Of a DNA stretch of 64,000 nt, positions 33,074-41,512 are shown piece after piece. The stretch covers positions 248,001-312,000 of the forward strand of contig NZ_BMRX01000006.1 of assembly GCF_014648855.1 (NCBI RefSeq). Direction: 5' to 3'. The first letter of the stretch is position 1, and each line of letters opens with the position of its first letter. Position numbers and translations under genes: made by a program. The notes under the pieces were generated by a model. The model ran no database searches. It was not told the origin of the DNA and saw only the letters and a list, made by a program, of their open reading frames with translations. Source of the stretch: Streptomyces parvulus. GTDB lineage: Bacteria > Actinomycetota > Actinomycetes > Streptomycetales > Streptomycetaceae.

Positions 33074-34480
33074 TCAGCGGGAGTCGGCCGCGGGCGCCGA
33101 GCCGGGGAGCGGCCGGCCCGCGGACTCCGTCATGAACCACACCGCCACACCGCCGACCACGGCCGCCGCCATCATGTAGTACGCGGGCATCATCATGTCG
33201 CCCGTGGCCCCGATCAGGGCCGTCACCACCAGCGGGGTGGTCCCGCCGAACAGGGACACCGACACGTTGAAGCCGATCGACAGCGAGCCGTACCGCACCC
33301 GCGTCGGGAAGAGCGCGGGCAGCGCGGCCGGCATCGACGCGGTGAAGCAGACCAGGAGCAGGCCCAGCGCGGCCATGCCGAGGCCCACGGCGACCAGGCT
33401 GCCGTCGCGGATCAGCAGCAGCGCGGGGACCGACAGCAGGAGAAAGCCCGCACAGCCCGCCGCGATCACCGGCCGCCGCCCGACCCGGTCGGTCAGCGCG
33501 CCCGCGAACGGCTGGACGACCATCATCAGCGCCATCACGGCCAGCACCACCAGCAGCCCGTGCGTCTCGTCGTACTCCAGCTCGCTCGTCAGGTAGCTGG
33601 GCATGTAGGACAGGAGCATGTAGTCGGTGACGTTGAAGACCAGCACCAGGCCCACGCAGAGCAGCAGCGCCCGCCACTGACCGGTGACCATCTCCCGCAG
33701 CGGCACCTTGGGACGGTTCGTCTCCGCCTTCGCCATCTCGGCCGCGAAGGCCGGCGTCTCCTCCAGCCGCATCCGCAGGTACAGCCCGACGATGCCCATC
33801 GGCCCGGCGATCAGGAACGGGATCCGCCATCCCCACGAGGTGAGGTCGCCGTCCGAGAGCAGCGCGGTCATGAGGGTCACCAGACCCGCGCCGCCGATGT
33901 ACCCGGCCAGCGTGCCGAACTCCAGCCAGCTGCCGAGGAATCCGCGCCGCTTGTCCGGGGCGTACTCCGCGATGAAGGTGGACGCGCCCGCGTACTCGCC
34001 CCCCGTCGAGAAACCCTGCACCAGCCGCGCGACCAGCAGCAGCACCGGAGCCCACACGCCGATCGTGGCGTACGAGGGGATCAGCCCGATCGCGAACGTG
34101 CCCGCCGCCATCATGATCATCGTCAGGGCGAGCACCTTCTGCCGCCCGACCCGGTCGCCGAGCGGTCCGAAGACCAGGCCGCCGAGCGGCCGGACCAGGA
34201 AGGCGGCCGCGAAGGCGCCGAAGGTGGACAGGAGCTGCGCCGTCGGGTTGCCCGACGGGAAGAAGACCTTGCCGAGCGTCACGGCGATGTAGCTGTAGAC
34301 GCCGAAGTCGAACCACTCCATCGCGTTGCCCAGCGCCGCCGCCTTGACGGCACGCCTGACCAGCGCGGGATCGGTGACGGTCGGCTCGGCGCCGGCGGGC
34401 GACGGGGACGCGGAGGGGGACGGGGACGGGGACGAGGTGACCGTGCGGGACGAATGCGCGGCGACGTGGGCGGCCGACAA
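33074..34480 (-). CDS. MFS transporter of the metabolite:H+ symporter family (ProP-like)
   Basis: The 468-residue, 12-helix protein has the MHS signature NAMEWFDFGVYSYIAV, GDRVGRQKVL between helices 2 and 3, QGFSTGGEYAGASTFIAE and a matching second-half GALTDRVGRRPVI. The family moves osmolytes (ProP) or organic acids (KgtP) with protons. No clear ProP coiled-coil tail is present, so the substrate is open. The start at TTG 34480 is uncertain because a Ser/Pro-rich tract precedes the first helix. A strong hairpin lies 77-101 bases upstream and could attenuate it. Confidence 0.88.
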   Translation of the reverse strand: MSAAHVAAHSSRTVTSSPSPSPSASPSPAGAEPTVTDPALVRRAVKAAALGNAMEWFDFGVYSYIAVTLGKVFFPSGNPTAQLLSTFGAFAAAFLVRPLGGLVFGPLGDRVGRQKVLALTMIMMAAGTFAIGLIPSYATIGVWAPVLLLVARLVQGFSTGGEYAGASTFIAEYAPDKRRGFLGSWLEFGTLAGYIGGAGLVTLMTALLSDGDLTSWGWRIPFLIAGPMGIVGLYLRMRLEETPAFAAEMAKAETNRPKVPLREMVTGQWRALLLCVGLVLVFNVTDYMLLSYMPSYLTSELEYDETHGLLVVLAVMALMMVVQPFAGALTDRVGRRPVIAAGCAGFLLLSVPALLLIRDGSLVAVGLGMAALGLLLVCFTASMPAALPALFPTRVRYGSLSIGFNVSVSLFGGTTPLVVTALIGATGDMMMPAYYMMAAAVVGGVAVWFMTESAGRPLPGSAPAADSR

Positions 34481-34956
34481 GACTTCGCTCGCCTACCTTT
34501 CGACGGGGACAGGGACACCACGACCCGCACGGCGGCGCTGTCGCCGGGCCGGAAAGAGCCCGCGGCTCTCGGCCGCGGGCTGAAAAGCGACCATAGGCGC
34601 TGAAGCGCCGCTTACGCCCGGTATGCTTTTCGTTGCACTGTGCACCAAAACGGCGTACACGCAGGGGACATCCGCGTGCCGCTCACCGTTTCCCCGGCTG
34701 TGACCTGTGATCCTTCTCGCTCCCACGGGACGCAACCACGCCACCTCGGCGTTATCGTCGGCCGGACGGCTTGTCCGAACAAACGGACAGAGAGCCGCAG
34801 AAATTCGGAAAGAATCGCGGGCGGCGCTCAGGTTGAGCGGGGGTTGCCTGCGTCTTCCCCCGGGGGCGGTGCGAGGCTCATAGGGTTCGCAGGAAAGACA
34901 CACTGCGTACACGGGCGCGGTACGGGCGGTACTACGGGGCGGGAGGCCGACGAGGC
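34481..34956. other. 476-base divergent region with two hairpins
   Basis: The region holds AGCCCGCGGC (34557-34566) pairing with GCCGCGGGCT (34572-34581) around TCTCG, and GGCGCT/AGCGCC (34596-34609). The remainder has moderate GC (34590-34850) and no convincing gene. A ribosome site GGGAGG for the 34957 gene is at its right end. The hairpins precede the transporter on the minus strand. Confidence 0.55.
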
Positions 34957-37050
34957 GTGGCGAATGCGGAGCACAGTGGGCGACCGGCGGAGTCCTTCGG
35001 AGCGTCGGCCGCCGACGCGACCAGAGCGAGGCTGCGCGCCGCGCGCCTGGGCCTGTGGCTGATCGCCACCGTCCTCGCCGTACGACAGCTGGCCGCGGTG
35101 CTCGGCACACCGCGCGGAGAGCGCCTCACCGACCTGGAGACCTGGGTCGGTGAACACGGCGTCCTGCACGTGGAGGGGTCGCTGTACGACTCCACGCAGT
35201 TCACCGGCACCCCCTTCGTCGGCCTCGTCCTCAAGCCCTTCACCCGCGCCGCCGAGCAGGCCCTCGGCTGGGGCTGGACCTTCGGCTCGCTGCTGCTGGT
35301 CGTCGCCCTCGGCCTGGTCGCCGCCCGCGCCCTGCCCCAGCCCGTCGGCCGGCGCACGGCGCTGCTGGCGGCACCCGTCGCCGTCAGCCTGCTGATGCTG
35401 TCCCTGCCGGTGCGCAACGCCCTGTGGCTCGGCCAGACCAGCATCATCCCGGTGCTCCTCGTCCTGGTCGGCTGCTTCGCCGTGCGCGGCGCGCGGGGGG
35501 ACCGGACCGCCGGCGTCCTCATCGGCGTCGCCGCCGCCTTCCAGCCGACCGTCCTGCTCTTCGTCCCGCTGCTGTGGTTCACCGACCGCAGACGCGCCGC
35601 CGTGTCCACCGGGCTCACGTTCCTCGGCTGCACCGCCGTCGCCTGGGCGGCGATGGCCCAGGACTCGTACACGTACTGGGTCCACCACATGGCCGGCGTC
35701 GGTCTCGGCGGAGAGGCCGACGACCTCGCCAACCAGTCGCTGCACGGCGCCCTGCTGCGGTTCGGCCTCTCCGGCCCGCTGGAGATCGCCCTCTTCCTCG
35801 TCCTCGGCGCCGCCGTCGCCGTCCTCGCCCTGCGCCGCGCCGTGCGCTACGCCCGCGACGGCCAGTTGCTGCTCGCCGTCGCCGTGACCGGCTGCGCGGC
35901 CGTCGTGGTGTCCCCGGCCACCTGGCAGCACCAGCTGCTGTGGGTGCTGCCCGCCGTGGTCGGCCGGGTCGGCAAGCGCGCCTCCGACCGGTACGTGTGG
36001 CCGGTCGCCGTCGTCCTCGTCATGACGCTGCCCGCGAAGATGATGCTGCCGAACATGGCGGCCCTCCACCCGCTGCGCGACAACGTCGTCCTGCTCGCCG
36101 CGCTGGCCGCCGCGGTCGCCGTGCCCTTCCTGCCCCGCACCTCGCCCCACTTCGCCACACCGGTCCCGACGAGCCACGCCCCGGCCGTCCCGACCCGCTT
36201 CAAGCACGTCCCGCTGTTCCCGTTCCTGCGCCGGGTCCTCACCCGCCCCAACCTGCTCCTCGAGCTGCTCCTCATCCGCGTCACCTACGCCGCCTACTCG
36301 CAGGTCCGCCTCGCGGCGACCGGCGGCAGCAACTCGGCGGGCCGGGCCCGCGCCGAGGGGCACGGATGGCAGATCCTCGACATCGAGCGCTTCCTGCACA
36401 TCGACATCGAACACGCCGTCAACCACGCGGTGGTGAAGGTCGGCTGGCTGCGGGACTTCTTCGACTTCTACTACACGTCCTTCCACTTCGTCGTCCCGCT
36501 GGCGGTCCTGGGCCTCCTCTACTGGCGCCGCCCCGTCGACTACCGCTGGGCCCGCTCCTCCCTGGGCTTCGCCACCCTGCTGGCCCTGGTCGGCTTCTGG
36601 CTCTACCCGCTGGCCCCGCCGCGCCTGATGCCGGGCCTCGGCATCATCGACACGGTGCACGGCGTGCAGGACTTCACGAAGCCGGACTACGGCACCCTGA
36701 CGCACCTCACCAACCAGTACGCGGCGATGCCGTCGCTGCACTTCGGCTGGTCACTGTGGTGCGGCCTGGTGATCGCGATCATCGCGCCGAGGATGTGGAT
36801 GAAGGCCCTCGGCCTCCTCCACCCCCTCTTCACCGCCTCCGCGATCGTGGCGACCGGCAACCACTGGCTCCTCGACGCGGCCGGCGGCGCGGCCGTCGTC
36901 GCCGCGGGCTTCGGCCTGACGTACCTGTTCCAGGGGCCGCGGGCGCGGACCCGCACGGCGGCCACCGCGAGCACGCCGGCGCCCCGGCCCGCCTCCGAGG
37001 ACGTCAGCAGCGATCCGCCGAGCCCGGCGAAGGACCGTACCGGGAGCTGA
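34957..37050 (+). CDS. Fusion of GT87-type glycosyltransferase and PAP2-type phosphotransferase
   Basis: The 697-residue polytopic protein has an N-terminal half (about 30-400) resembling the DUF2029/GT87 polyprenol-dependent mannosyltransferases (LHVEGSLYDSTQFTGTPFVGLVLKP, ALWLGQTSIIPVLLV, TWQHQLLWVLP). A basic linker follows. The C-terminal half (about 435-660) is a PAP2/inositolphosphotransferase-like domain with PPRLMPG, PSLH at 592-595 and GNHWLLD at 634-640, the phosphate-transfer His residues. It may build and transfer a sugar or inositol phosphate on lipids at the membrane. GGGAGG precedes the GTG. The 3' end overlaps the convergent gene by 47 bases. Confidence 0.88.
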   Translation: MANAEHSGRPAESFGASAADATRARLRAARLGLWLIATVLAVRQLAAVLGTPRGERLTDLETWVGEHGVLHVEGSLYDSTQFTGTPFVGLVLKPFTRAAEQALGWGWTFGSLLLVVALGLVAARALPQPVGRRTALLAAPVAVSLLMLSLPVRNALWLGQTSIIPVLLVLVGCFAVRGARGDRTAGVLIGVAAAFQPTVLLFVPLLWFTDRRRAAVSTGLTFLGCTAVAWAAMAQDSYTYWVHHMAGVGLGGEADDLANQSLHGALLRFGLSGPLEIALFLVLGAAVAVLALRRAVRYARDGQLLLAVAVTGCAAVVVSPATWQHQLLWVLPAVVGRVGKRASDRYVWPVAVVLVMTLPAKMMLPNMAALHPLRDNVVLLAALAAAVAVPFLPRTSPHFATPVPTSHAPAVPTRFKHVPLFPFLRRVLTRPNLLLELLLIRVTYAAYSQVRLAATGGSNSAGRARAEGHGWQILDIERFLHIDIEHAVNHAVVKVGWLRDFFDFYYTSFHFVVPLAVLGLLYWRRPVDYRWARSSLGFATLLALVGFWLYPLAPPRLMPGLGIIDTVHGVQDFTKPDYGTLTHLTNQYAAMPSLHFGWSLWCGLVIAIIAPRMWMKALGLLHPLFTASAIVATGNHWLLDAAGGAAVVAAGFGLTYLFQGPRARTRTAATASTPAPRPASEDVSSDPPSPAKDRTGS

Positions 37051-38704
37051 GCCGGTACTCGCCCGGCGCCTCGACGGTCAGCCGGGTGAAGTCGCCGTCC
37101 CGCGCGAGGCACCCGCCGTCGGAGCGCAGCCAGGGCGACCAGGCGACCCGCACGGTCACCGCGCCCGGCCGGTCCACGCGCAGCACGAGGTCGGCGCCGG
37201 TGCTGGTCACGACGGTCCCCGGGGCGGAGACGAGCGGCACGGCGTCCCGCACCCGGAAGACCCTCCAGTGGTCGTCCCGCCAGACGGGCTCCAGCCAGTC
37301 GGGCCGCAGGCCGGGGTCCCGCACCAGCGCGGCCTCCGCCCTGGCGGGGCCGTCGGGCCTGCCGACGGGGAGGACGACGAAGCCGACCGCCCAGTGGTCC
37401 AGCCAGGCCCGGTAGGTGGCCGCGGAGAAGGTCCCGTCGTAGAAGAGGCGGGCGCGTTCGACGTCGAGCTGCCGGTTCCAGCCGCGCGCCAGATTGACGT
37501 GAGGGGCGAGCCGGGACGCCTCGCGGTGGCTGCGCGCGGGCACCACCTCCACCCGCGTGCGGTCGGCCCCCAGCCCGCGCAGCGCCCGCACGACCCCGTC
37601 CGTCTCGACGGCCCAGGCGGGCACGACGGTGTACTCCCGGAGGTCGTCGGCGGTCTTCTTGCCCACCCAGCCGACCGAGAAGACCAGCGTTACGGCGAGC
37701 AGCCCGCGCGCGAACCGCCGCAGCCGGGCGGTCACGGGCGGCGGCGGGTCGTGCAGCAGGGCCGCGAGCAGTACGGCGGGCGCGAACAGTTCCGCGAACC
37801 GTTCGACGTTCGTCCCGACGGGCGAGGCGACGAGGTACGTCAGCACGGTGCCGGTCGCGTAGACGGCCCCGCCCCACCGCGCGACCCGCCAGGCGGGCGG
37901 GGCCAGCACGGTGACGGCGAGGCCGAGCACGACCGGCGGCCATATTCGGCCGGCCGGCATGGGCTGCTCCCCGGTGAACGGGAAGAGCAGCGTCGTCAGT
38001 CCGACGACGACGGCCGGGGGTATGAGGAGCACGAGGGCGCGCCCCCAGTCCCGCACCAGCAGGAACCCGGCCCCCACCACGGCCAGGAACAGCCCCGCCA
38101 CCGGCGAGGCGAGCGTGGCCAGCACCGCGTACCCGGCGGCGAGATACGGCCTGCGCTCCCGGACCAGCGGCACGCAGGCCGCCACGGCGAAGGCGACACC
38201 GAGGGCGAACGTGGTCCGGCCCGAGGCGACGTTGCACCACAGGGCGAGCGAGGCGAGCAGCGCGGGCGTCTGCGGCCGGCGCACCCCGCACCGCACGATC
38301 AGCACGGCGGCCAGCCAGGAGGCGCCCAGACCGGACACCGCCGTGACCGTGCGCACGCCGAGCGCGGCCATCAAGTACGGCGAGATGACGCTGTAGTTCG
38401 CGGTGTGCGTGCCCCCGTACCAGAAGAGCCCGTACGCCGAACCCCCGTGCCGCGCGGCGAAGTCCGCCCACGCCTGCTGGGCCGCCAGGTCGCCGCCGCC
38501 CGTGGCGAGAAACACCCACCACCCCGCGTACAGCGGGAGGGTGGGCAGGGTGGCGAGCAGCGGCACGCGATACCGGCGCCCGAAGGCGCGCAGGGCATCG
38601 CTCGGGCGTCTCTCCTGACGCCGATCGGGCCTGGGGAGGGTGAGTTCGGCAGGGACCACGGTCGGGTTTCCGTTCGGCGTCGTCTGGATGCACGGCGGGG
38701 GCAC
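37004..38704 (-). CDS. Polytopic membrane protein, 566 aa, GT-C-like
   Basis: About 10 hydrophobic helices (residues 45-370) are followed by a large extracytoplasmic soluble domain (about 370-566) with FYDGTFSAATYRAWLDHWAVGFVVLP and VWRDDHWRVFRVRDAVPL. The layout resembles GT-C glycosyltransferases or their relatives, but I cannot point to a catalytic DxD. The start GTG 38704 has no clear ribosome site, and GTG 38659 is an alternative. It converges on the GT87-PAP2 gene with overlap, and both are probably envelope glycolipid functions. Confidence 0.75.
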   Translation of the reverse strand: MPPPCIQTTPNGNPTVVPAELTLPRPDRRQERRPSDALRAFGRRYRVPLLATLPTLPLYAGWWVFLATGGGDLAAQQAWADFAARHGGSAYGLFWYGGTHTANYSVISPYLMAALGVRTVTAVSGLGASWLAAVLIVRCGVRRPQTPALLASLALWCNVASGRTTFALGVAFAVAACVPLVRERRPYLAAGYAVLATLASPVAGLFLAVVGAGFLLVRDWGRALVLLIPPAVVVGLTTLLFPFTGEQPMPAGRIWPPVVLGLAVTVLAPPAWRVARWGGAVYATGTVLTYLVASPVGTNVERFAELFAPAVLLAALLHDPPPPVTARLRRFARGLLAVTLVFSVGWVGKKTADDLREYTVVPAWAVETDGVVRALRGLGADRTRVEVVPARSHREASRLAPHVNLARGWNRQLDVERARLFYDGTFSAATYRAWLDHWAVGFVVLPVGRPDGPARAEAALVRDPGLRPDWLEPVWRDDHWRVFRVRDAVPLVSAPGTVVTSTGADLVLRVDRPGAVTVRVAWSPWLRSDGGCLARDGDFTRLTVEAPGEYRLSSRYGPSPGSADRC

Positions 38705-38804
38705 GTGCGAAGACGATAATTCGAACAGAAACGTTGATCGGGTCCGGTCGGATCATGCGGGAGCGGTGGCGTCCCCCGCATCGGAAGCGGGGGACGCCCG
38801 TGGG

Positions 38805-39941
38805 TCACACGCTCGCCGTGTGCCCCGTGACCGGGCAGGCGCCGGACCGCGCCGCCGTGCCGAAGCCGGCGGTCCTCGCGGCGGGCGCCGATCCGCCGAT
38901 CTGCTGGAGGATCTCGTCGGAGAGCAGGTCCTCCTTGCCCTTGAGGGCGTCGGCGACCTTGAGGTCGGTGTTGAAGACCATCTCGGCGGCGACGTTGTCC
39001 TGGACGATGCGGGCCAGGTTGTCGAGAGCCACGAAGATCGGGTCCGAGGGGGTCTCGACGGTTGGCAGGTCGATGAGGTGGGTGTCCACCTTCGCCTGGT
39101 TCATGGTGCGGCGGATGATGATGGAGGCCTGGTTCAGCTCGGCGGTGGTCCAGATCGACAGGACGGTGACGTAGAGGTCGCTCCACGCCTTCTCGCCGAT
39201 CAGCGTGCGCCATCGCTTCATCAGGCTCTCGATGCCGGTGATCTGCGCGGTGGCGGCGAAGGTCATGTTGACGCGGACGGACGGGTAGACGGTCGCGGCG
39301 AACCTGTTGAACGACACCATGTCGAAGGTGCCGGCCTTGAGGGAGGCGTCGATGAACCTGACGGCCTCGCCGAGGATCCTGTCGCAGGACACCTCCAGGT
39401 CGGCCGGGAGGTTCGCGGTGGCCAGCCGGGTGAGTGCCGACTGGAGCGTGGTCCGGAAGGACGTCAGAGGGGCGGTCCAGCCCTTGTCCCCGGGGGTCTT
39501 GAAGGCGACCATGTCGAGGTCGTGCGGGTCGATGCGCTCCGAGTTCGGGATGTTCGGAACCTGGTCGCTCAGGTAGGCGGCGAGCACCGAGTAGATGCCC
39601 AGCGGAACGTGGGCGATCGACTTGGCCAGCTCGAAGTAGGCGGGCACGGGGTCGACGGTCTCGACCTGCTTGCCGCCGTTGATGAGGGTGAAGCGTCCGC
39701 CGACCGCGTTGTTCTGGACGACGACGACCGGGCTGAGCTGCTTGATCAGTTCGGTCTTGAGCGTCGCGTAGTGGGACCGCATCCCCGCGTTGACGTTGCG
39801 TATCGCGTTGCGCGCCGCCGTCTCGTCGGTCGCCGCGGTTCCCGTGGTCGCCGCCGAGGCGGGGGAGACCGACTGCCCGGTGAGCAGCGATGCCGCCCCG
39901 ACGGCCGACGCGGTACCCAGAAATCCTCTACGTGTTGCCAT
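38805..39941 (-). CDS. Twin-arginine-exported protein of unknown function
   Basis: The 378-residue protein has a Tat leader (ATRRGFLGTASAVGAASLLTG, cleavage after ASA near residue 30). It is followed by a helical region with many Asn, Thr and Ala residues. The C-terminal sequence ends GFGTAARSGACPVTGHTASV. I recognise no catalytic motif. Tat export suggests it folds or binds a cofactor before secretion. It lies upstream of no same-strand partner within 100 bases. Confidence 0.8.
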   Translation of the reverse strand: MATRRGFLGTASAVGAASLLTGQSVSPASAATTGTAATDETAARNAIRNVNAGMRSHYATLKTELIKQLSPVVVVQNNAVGGRFTLINGGKQVETVDPVPAYFELAKSIAHVPLGIYSVLAAYLSDQVPNIPNSERIDPHDLDMVAFKTPGDKGWTAPLTSFRTTLQSALTRLATANLPADLEVSCDRILGEAVRFIDASLKAGTFDMVSFNRFAATVYPSVRVNMTFAATAQITGIESLMKRWRTLIGEKAWSDLYVTVLSIWTTAELNQASIIIRRTMNQAKVDTHLIDLPTVETPSDPIFVALDNLARIVQDNVAAEMVFNTDLKVADALKGKEDLLSDEILQQIGGSAPAARTAGFGTAARSGACPVTGHTASV

Positions 39942-39991
39942 GCCCCGTTGTTCTGCTTTCTTCAGTGAGTGAAGGTGCCTGGTGGCGATGT

Positions 39992-40049
39992 GGGGGGACA
40001 GCGTGGGGGGAGTTCAGGGTGGGGGGACTTCAGCGTGGGGTGGGGTGGG
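39992..40049 (+). repeat. G-run repeat with G-quadruplex potential
   Basis: Three GGGGGG runs and further GGGG and GGG runs lie within 58 bases, spaced by short ACAGCGT- and AGTTCAG-type spacers that repeat. The G-rich strand is opposite to both flanking genes, so their mRNA would carry C runs. It lies just after the isochorismatase stop and could hinder polymerase. Confidence 0.5.
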
Positions 40050-40052
40050 ACC

Positions 40053-40775
40053 TCAGGTCAGCGACTTCTGCGACGGCACGACGACCCCGTAGAGGTCCTG
40101 GACCGTGGCGAGGGCCGCCTCGTGGACCTGCTCCGCGGGAATGCCGTTCGGCTTGCCCTTCAGCGGCAGCGGCCGGGTCGCGGAGGCGTCGGCGACCACC
40201 GTCGGGGCGTTGCCGTTGAGGAAGGCGCCCTGGGCGGTGAACAGGGTGCACATGTTGGTCATGAACCCGGCGACGATGACGTTCTTGTGGCCGGCCTTCT
40301 CGACCTGTGCGGCGAGATCCGTGCCGTGGAAGGCGTTCGGGACGCTCTTCTCGACGACGGGCTCGCCCTTGGCCGGCTTGAGCGCCGGGATGATCCGGCC
40401 CGCCTCCGACGTCAGGTCGTAGCCCTTGTCGACGATGTGGATGACCGGGGTGCCGGCCGCGCGGGCCCGCTTCAGCAGGGCCGCGGCGTTGTCCACGGCC
40501 GGCTTCCAGCCGTCGAGTTCCATCACGCCGGACGTGTAGGTGTTCTGGTAGTCGACGAGGATGAGGGTCGCGTCGGAGAGCGTGGCCGGGCTCTCGCCGA
40601 GCTTGTTCAGCTCCCGCAGGGTCGTCGTGTCCTTCGCGACGTTCGCCGCGGTGGTGGCGGAGGCCGACGGCTCGTCCTTGGCGGTGGCGGCCTCGGAGTC
40701 GCCACCGCAGGCGGTGGCGGTGAGCGAGAGGGCGGCGACGGCGGCGAGCGCGACGGCCGGACGGAACGGCTTCAT
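40053..40775 (-). CDS. Isochorismatase-family lipoprotein
   Basis: The 240-residue protein has a leader with LSLTATAC (Cys23), then a linker and an isochorismatase fold. The pattern has LILVDYQNTYTSG with the catalytic Asp, EKSVPNAFHGTDL with Lys, and AGFMTNMCTLFTAQ with the nucleophile Cys. The family hydrolyses isochorismate, nicotinamide or other amides. A lipoprotein form is unusual. Its ATG overlaps the stop of the cytoplasmic paralogue (TGATG). Both share the LREL-NKL/LRQLNGF lead-in and more than half of their residues by eye, so this is a tandem duplication. Confidence 0.88.
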   Translation of the reverse strand: MKPFRPAVALAAVAALSLTATACGGDSEAATAKDEPSASATTAANVAKDTTTLRELNKLGESPATLSDATLILVDYQNTYTSGVMELDGWKPAVDNAAALLKRARAAGTPVIHIVDKGYDLTSEAGRIIPALKPAKGEPVVEKSVPNAFHGTDLAAQVEKAGHKNVIVAGFMTNMCTLFTAQGAFLNGNAPTVVADASATRPLPLKGKPNGIPAEQVHEAALATVQDLYGVVVPSQKSLT

Positions 40776-41365
40776 CAGGAGATCTCCTTCTCTGACGGGA
40801 CCACGACCCCGTACAGGTCGGCGATGGTGGCCAGGGCGCTGTCGTGCACCTGGCGGGCGTCCAGTTCGGTGCCCGCGACGGGCAGCGCGCGGGTGGCGCA
40901 GGCGTCGGCCACGACGGTGGGGCGGTTGCCGCGCAGGAAGGCGCCCTGGGCGGTGAAGGCGACGCACATGTGCGTCATGAAGCCGGCGATGACGAGGTCG
41001 CCGTTGCCGGCGGCGTCGACGTGCCGGTCGAGGTCGGTGCCGACGAAAGCGTTTGGCACCTTCTTGACGACGACGGGTTCGCCGTCGAGCGGCGCGACGC
41101 TCGGGTGGATCGCGCCGATCTCGGCCCGGATGTCGTACGGGGTTCCCTCGCCGCCGTCGTTGACGACGTGGACGACCTTCGCGCCCTCCCGGCGGGCCCG
41201 CTCCAGGAGCCGGGCGCCGGCTTCGAGGGCGTCCCGCCAGCCGTCGAGTTCCATCACGCCGGTCGTGTAGGTGTTCTGGTAGTCGACGAGGACCAGGGTC
41301 GAGCCGGCGAGCTTCGCGGGGGTTTCGTCGAAGCCGTTGAGCTGGCGCAGCGTGGTTCTGGGCAT
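40775..41365 (-). CDS. Cytoplasmic isochorismatase-family cysteine hydrolase
   Basis: The 196-residue protein has no leader and carries Asp28 (LVDYQNTYTTG), Lys101/102 (VVVKKVPNAFVG) and Cys134 (MTHMCVAFTAQ), the Asp-Lys-Cys triad of the family. It starts at ATG 41365 and ends one base into the lipoprotein start. It is divergent from a GlxA-type regulator across a 147-base region with an inverted repeat. The substrate is unknown; cis-peptide GFMTH is as in N-carbamoylsarcosine/nicotinamidase relatives. Confidence 0.9.
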   Translation of the reverse strand: MPRTTLRQLNGFDETPAKLAGSTLVLVDYQNTYTTGVMELDGWRDALEAGARLLERARREGAKVVHVVNDGGEGTPYDIRAEIGAIHPSVAPLDGEPVVVKKVPNAFVGTDLDRHVDAAGNGDLVIAGFMTHMCVAFTAQGAFLRGNRPTVVADACATRALPVAGTELDARQVHDSALATIADLYGVVVPSEKEIS

Positions 41366-41450
41366 GGGGGACCGCCTGAAGTCATGTGTCGGGATGGGCA
41401 GTTCACCGACGCGGTGACCTGCGCTCATGACGCTATGGCCCCGCCGGTGG

Positions 41451-41485
41451 TGTCGGCAATGTCGTCTAACATGCAGATACCGACA
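41451..41485. promoter_or_regulatory. Inverted repeat TGTCGG-N23-CCGACA between divergent genes
   Basis: TGTCGG (41451-41456) and CCGACA (41480-41485) flank an AT-richer centre (TCTAACATG). It lies 86-120 bases upstream of the isochorismatase start and just before the GlxA-type start. It is a plausible operator for the adjacent regulator. Confidence 0.45.
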
Positions 41486-41512
41486 TCGCTGTCGCCGAGC
41501 GTGGGGGGTCTC

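Noticed and set aside
35424..37415. A 663-codon plus-strand frame overlapping the GT87-PAP2 gene
   Set aside because: Arg/Pro-rich composition and no family pattern. It is an out-of-frame shadow of the real gene.
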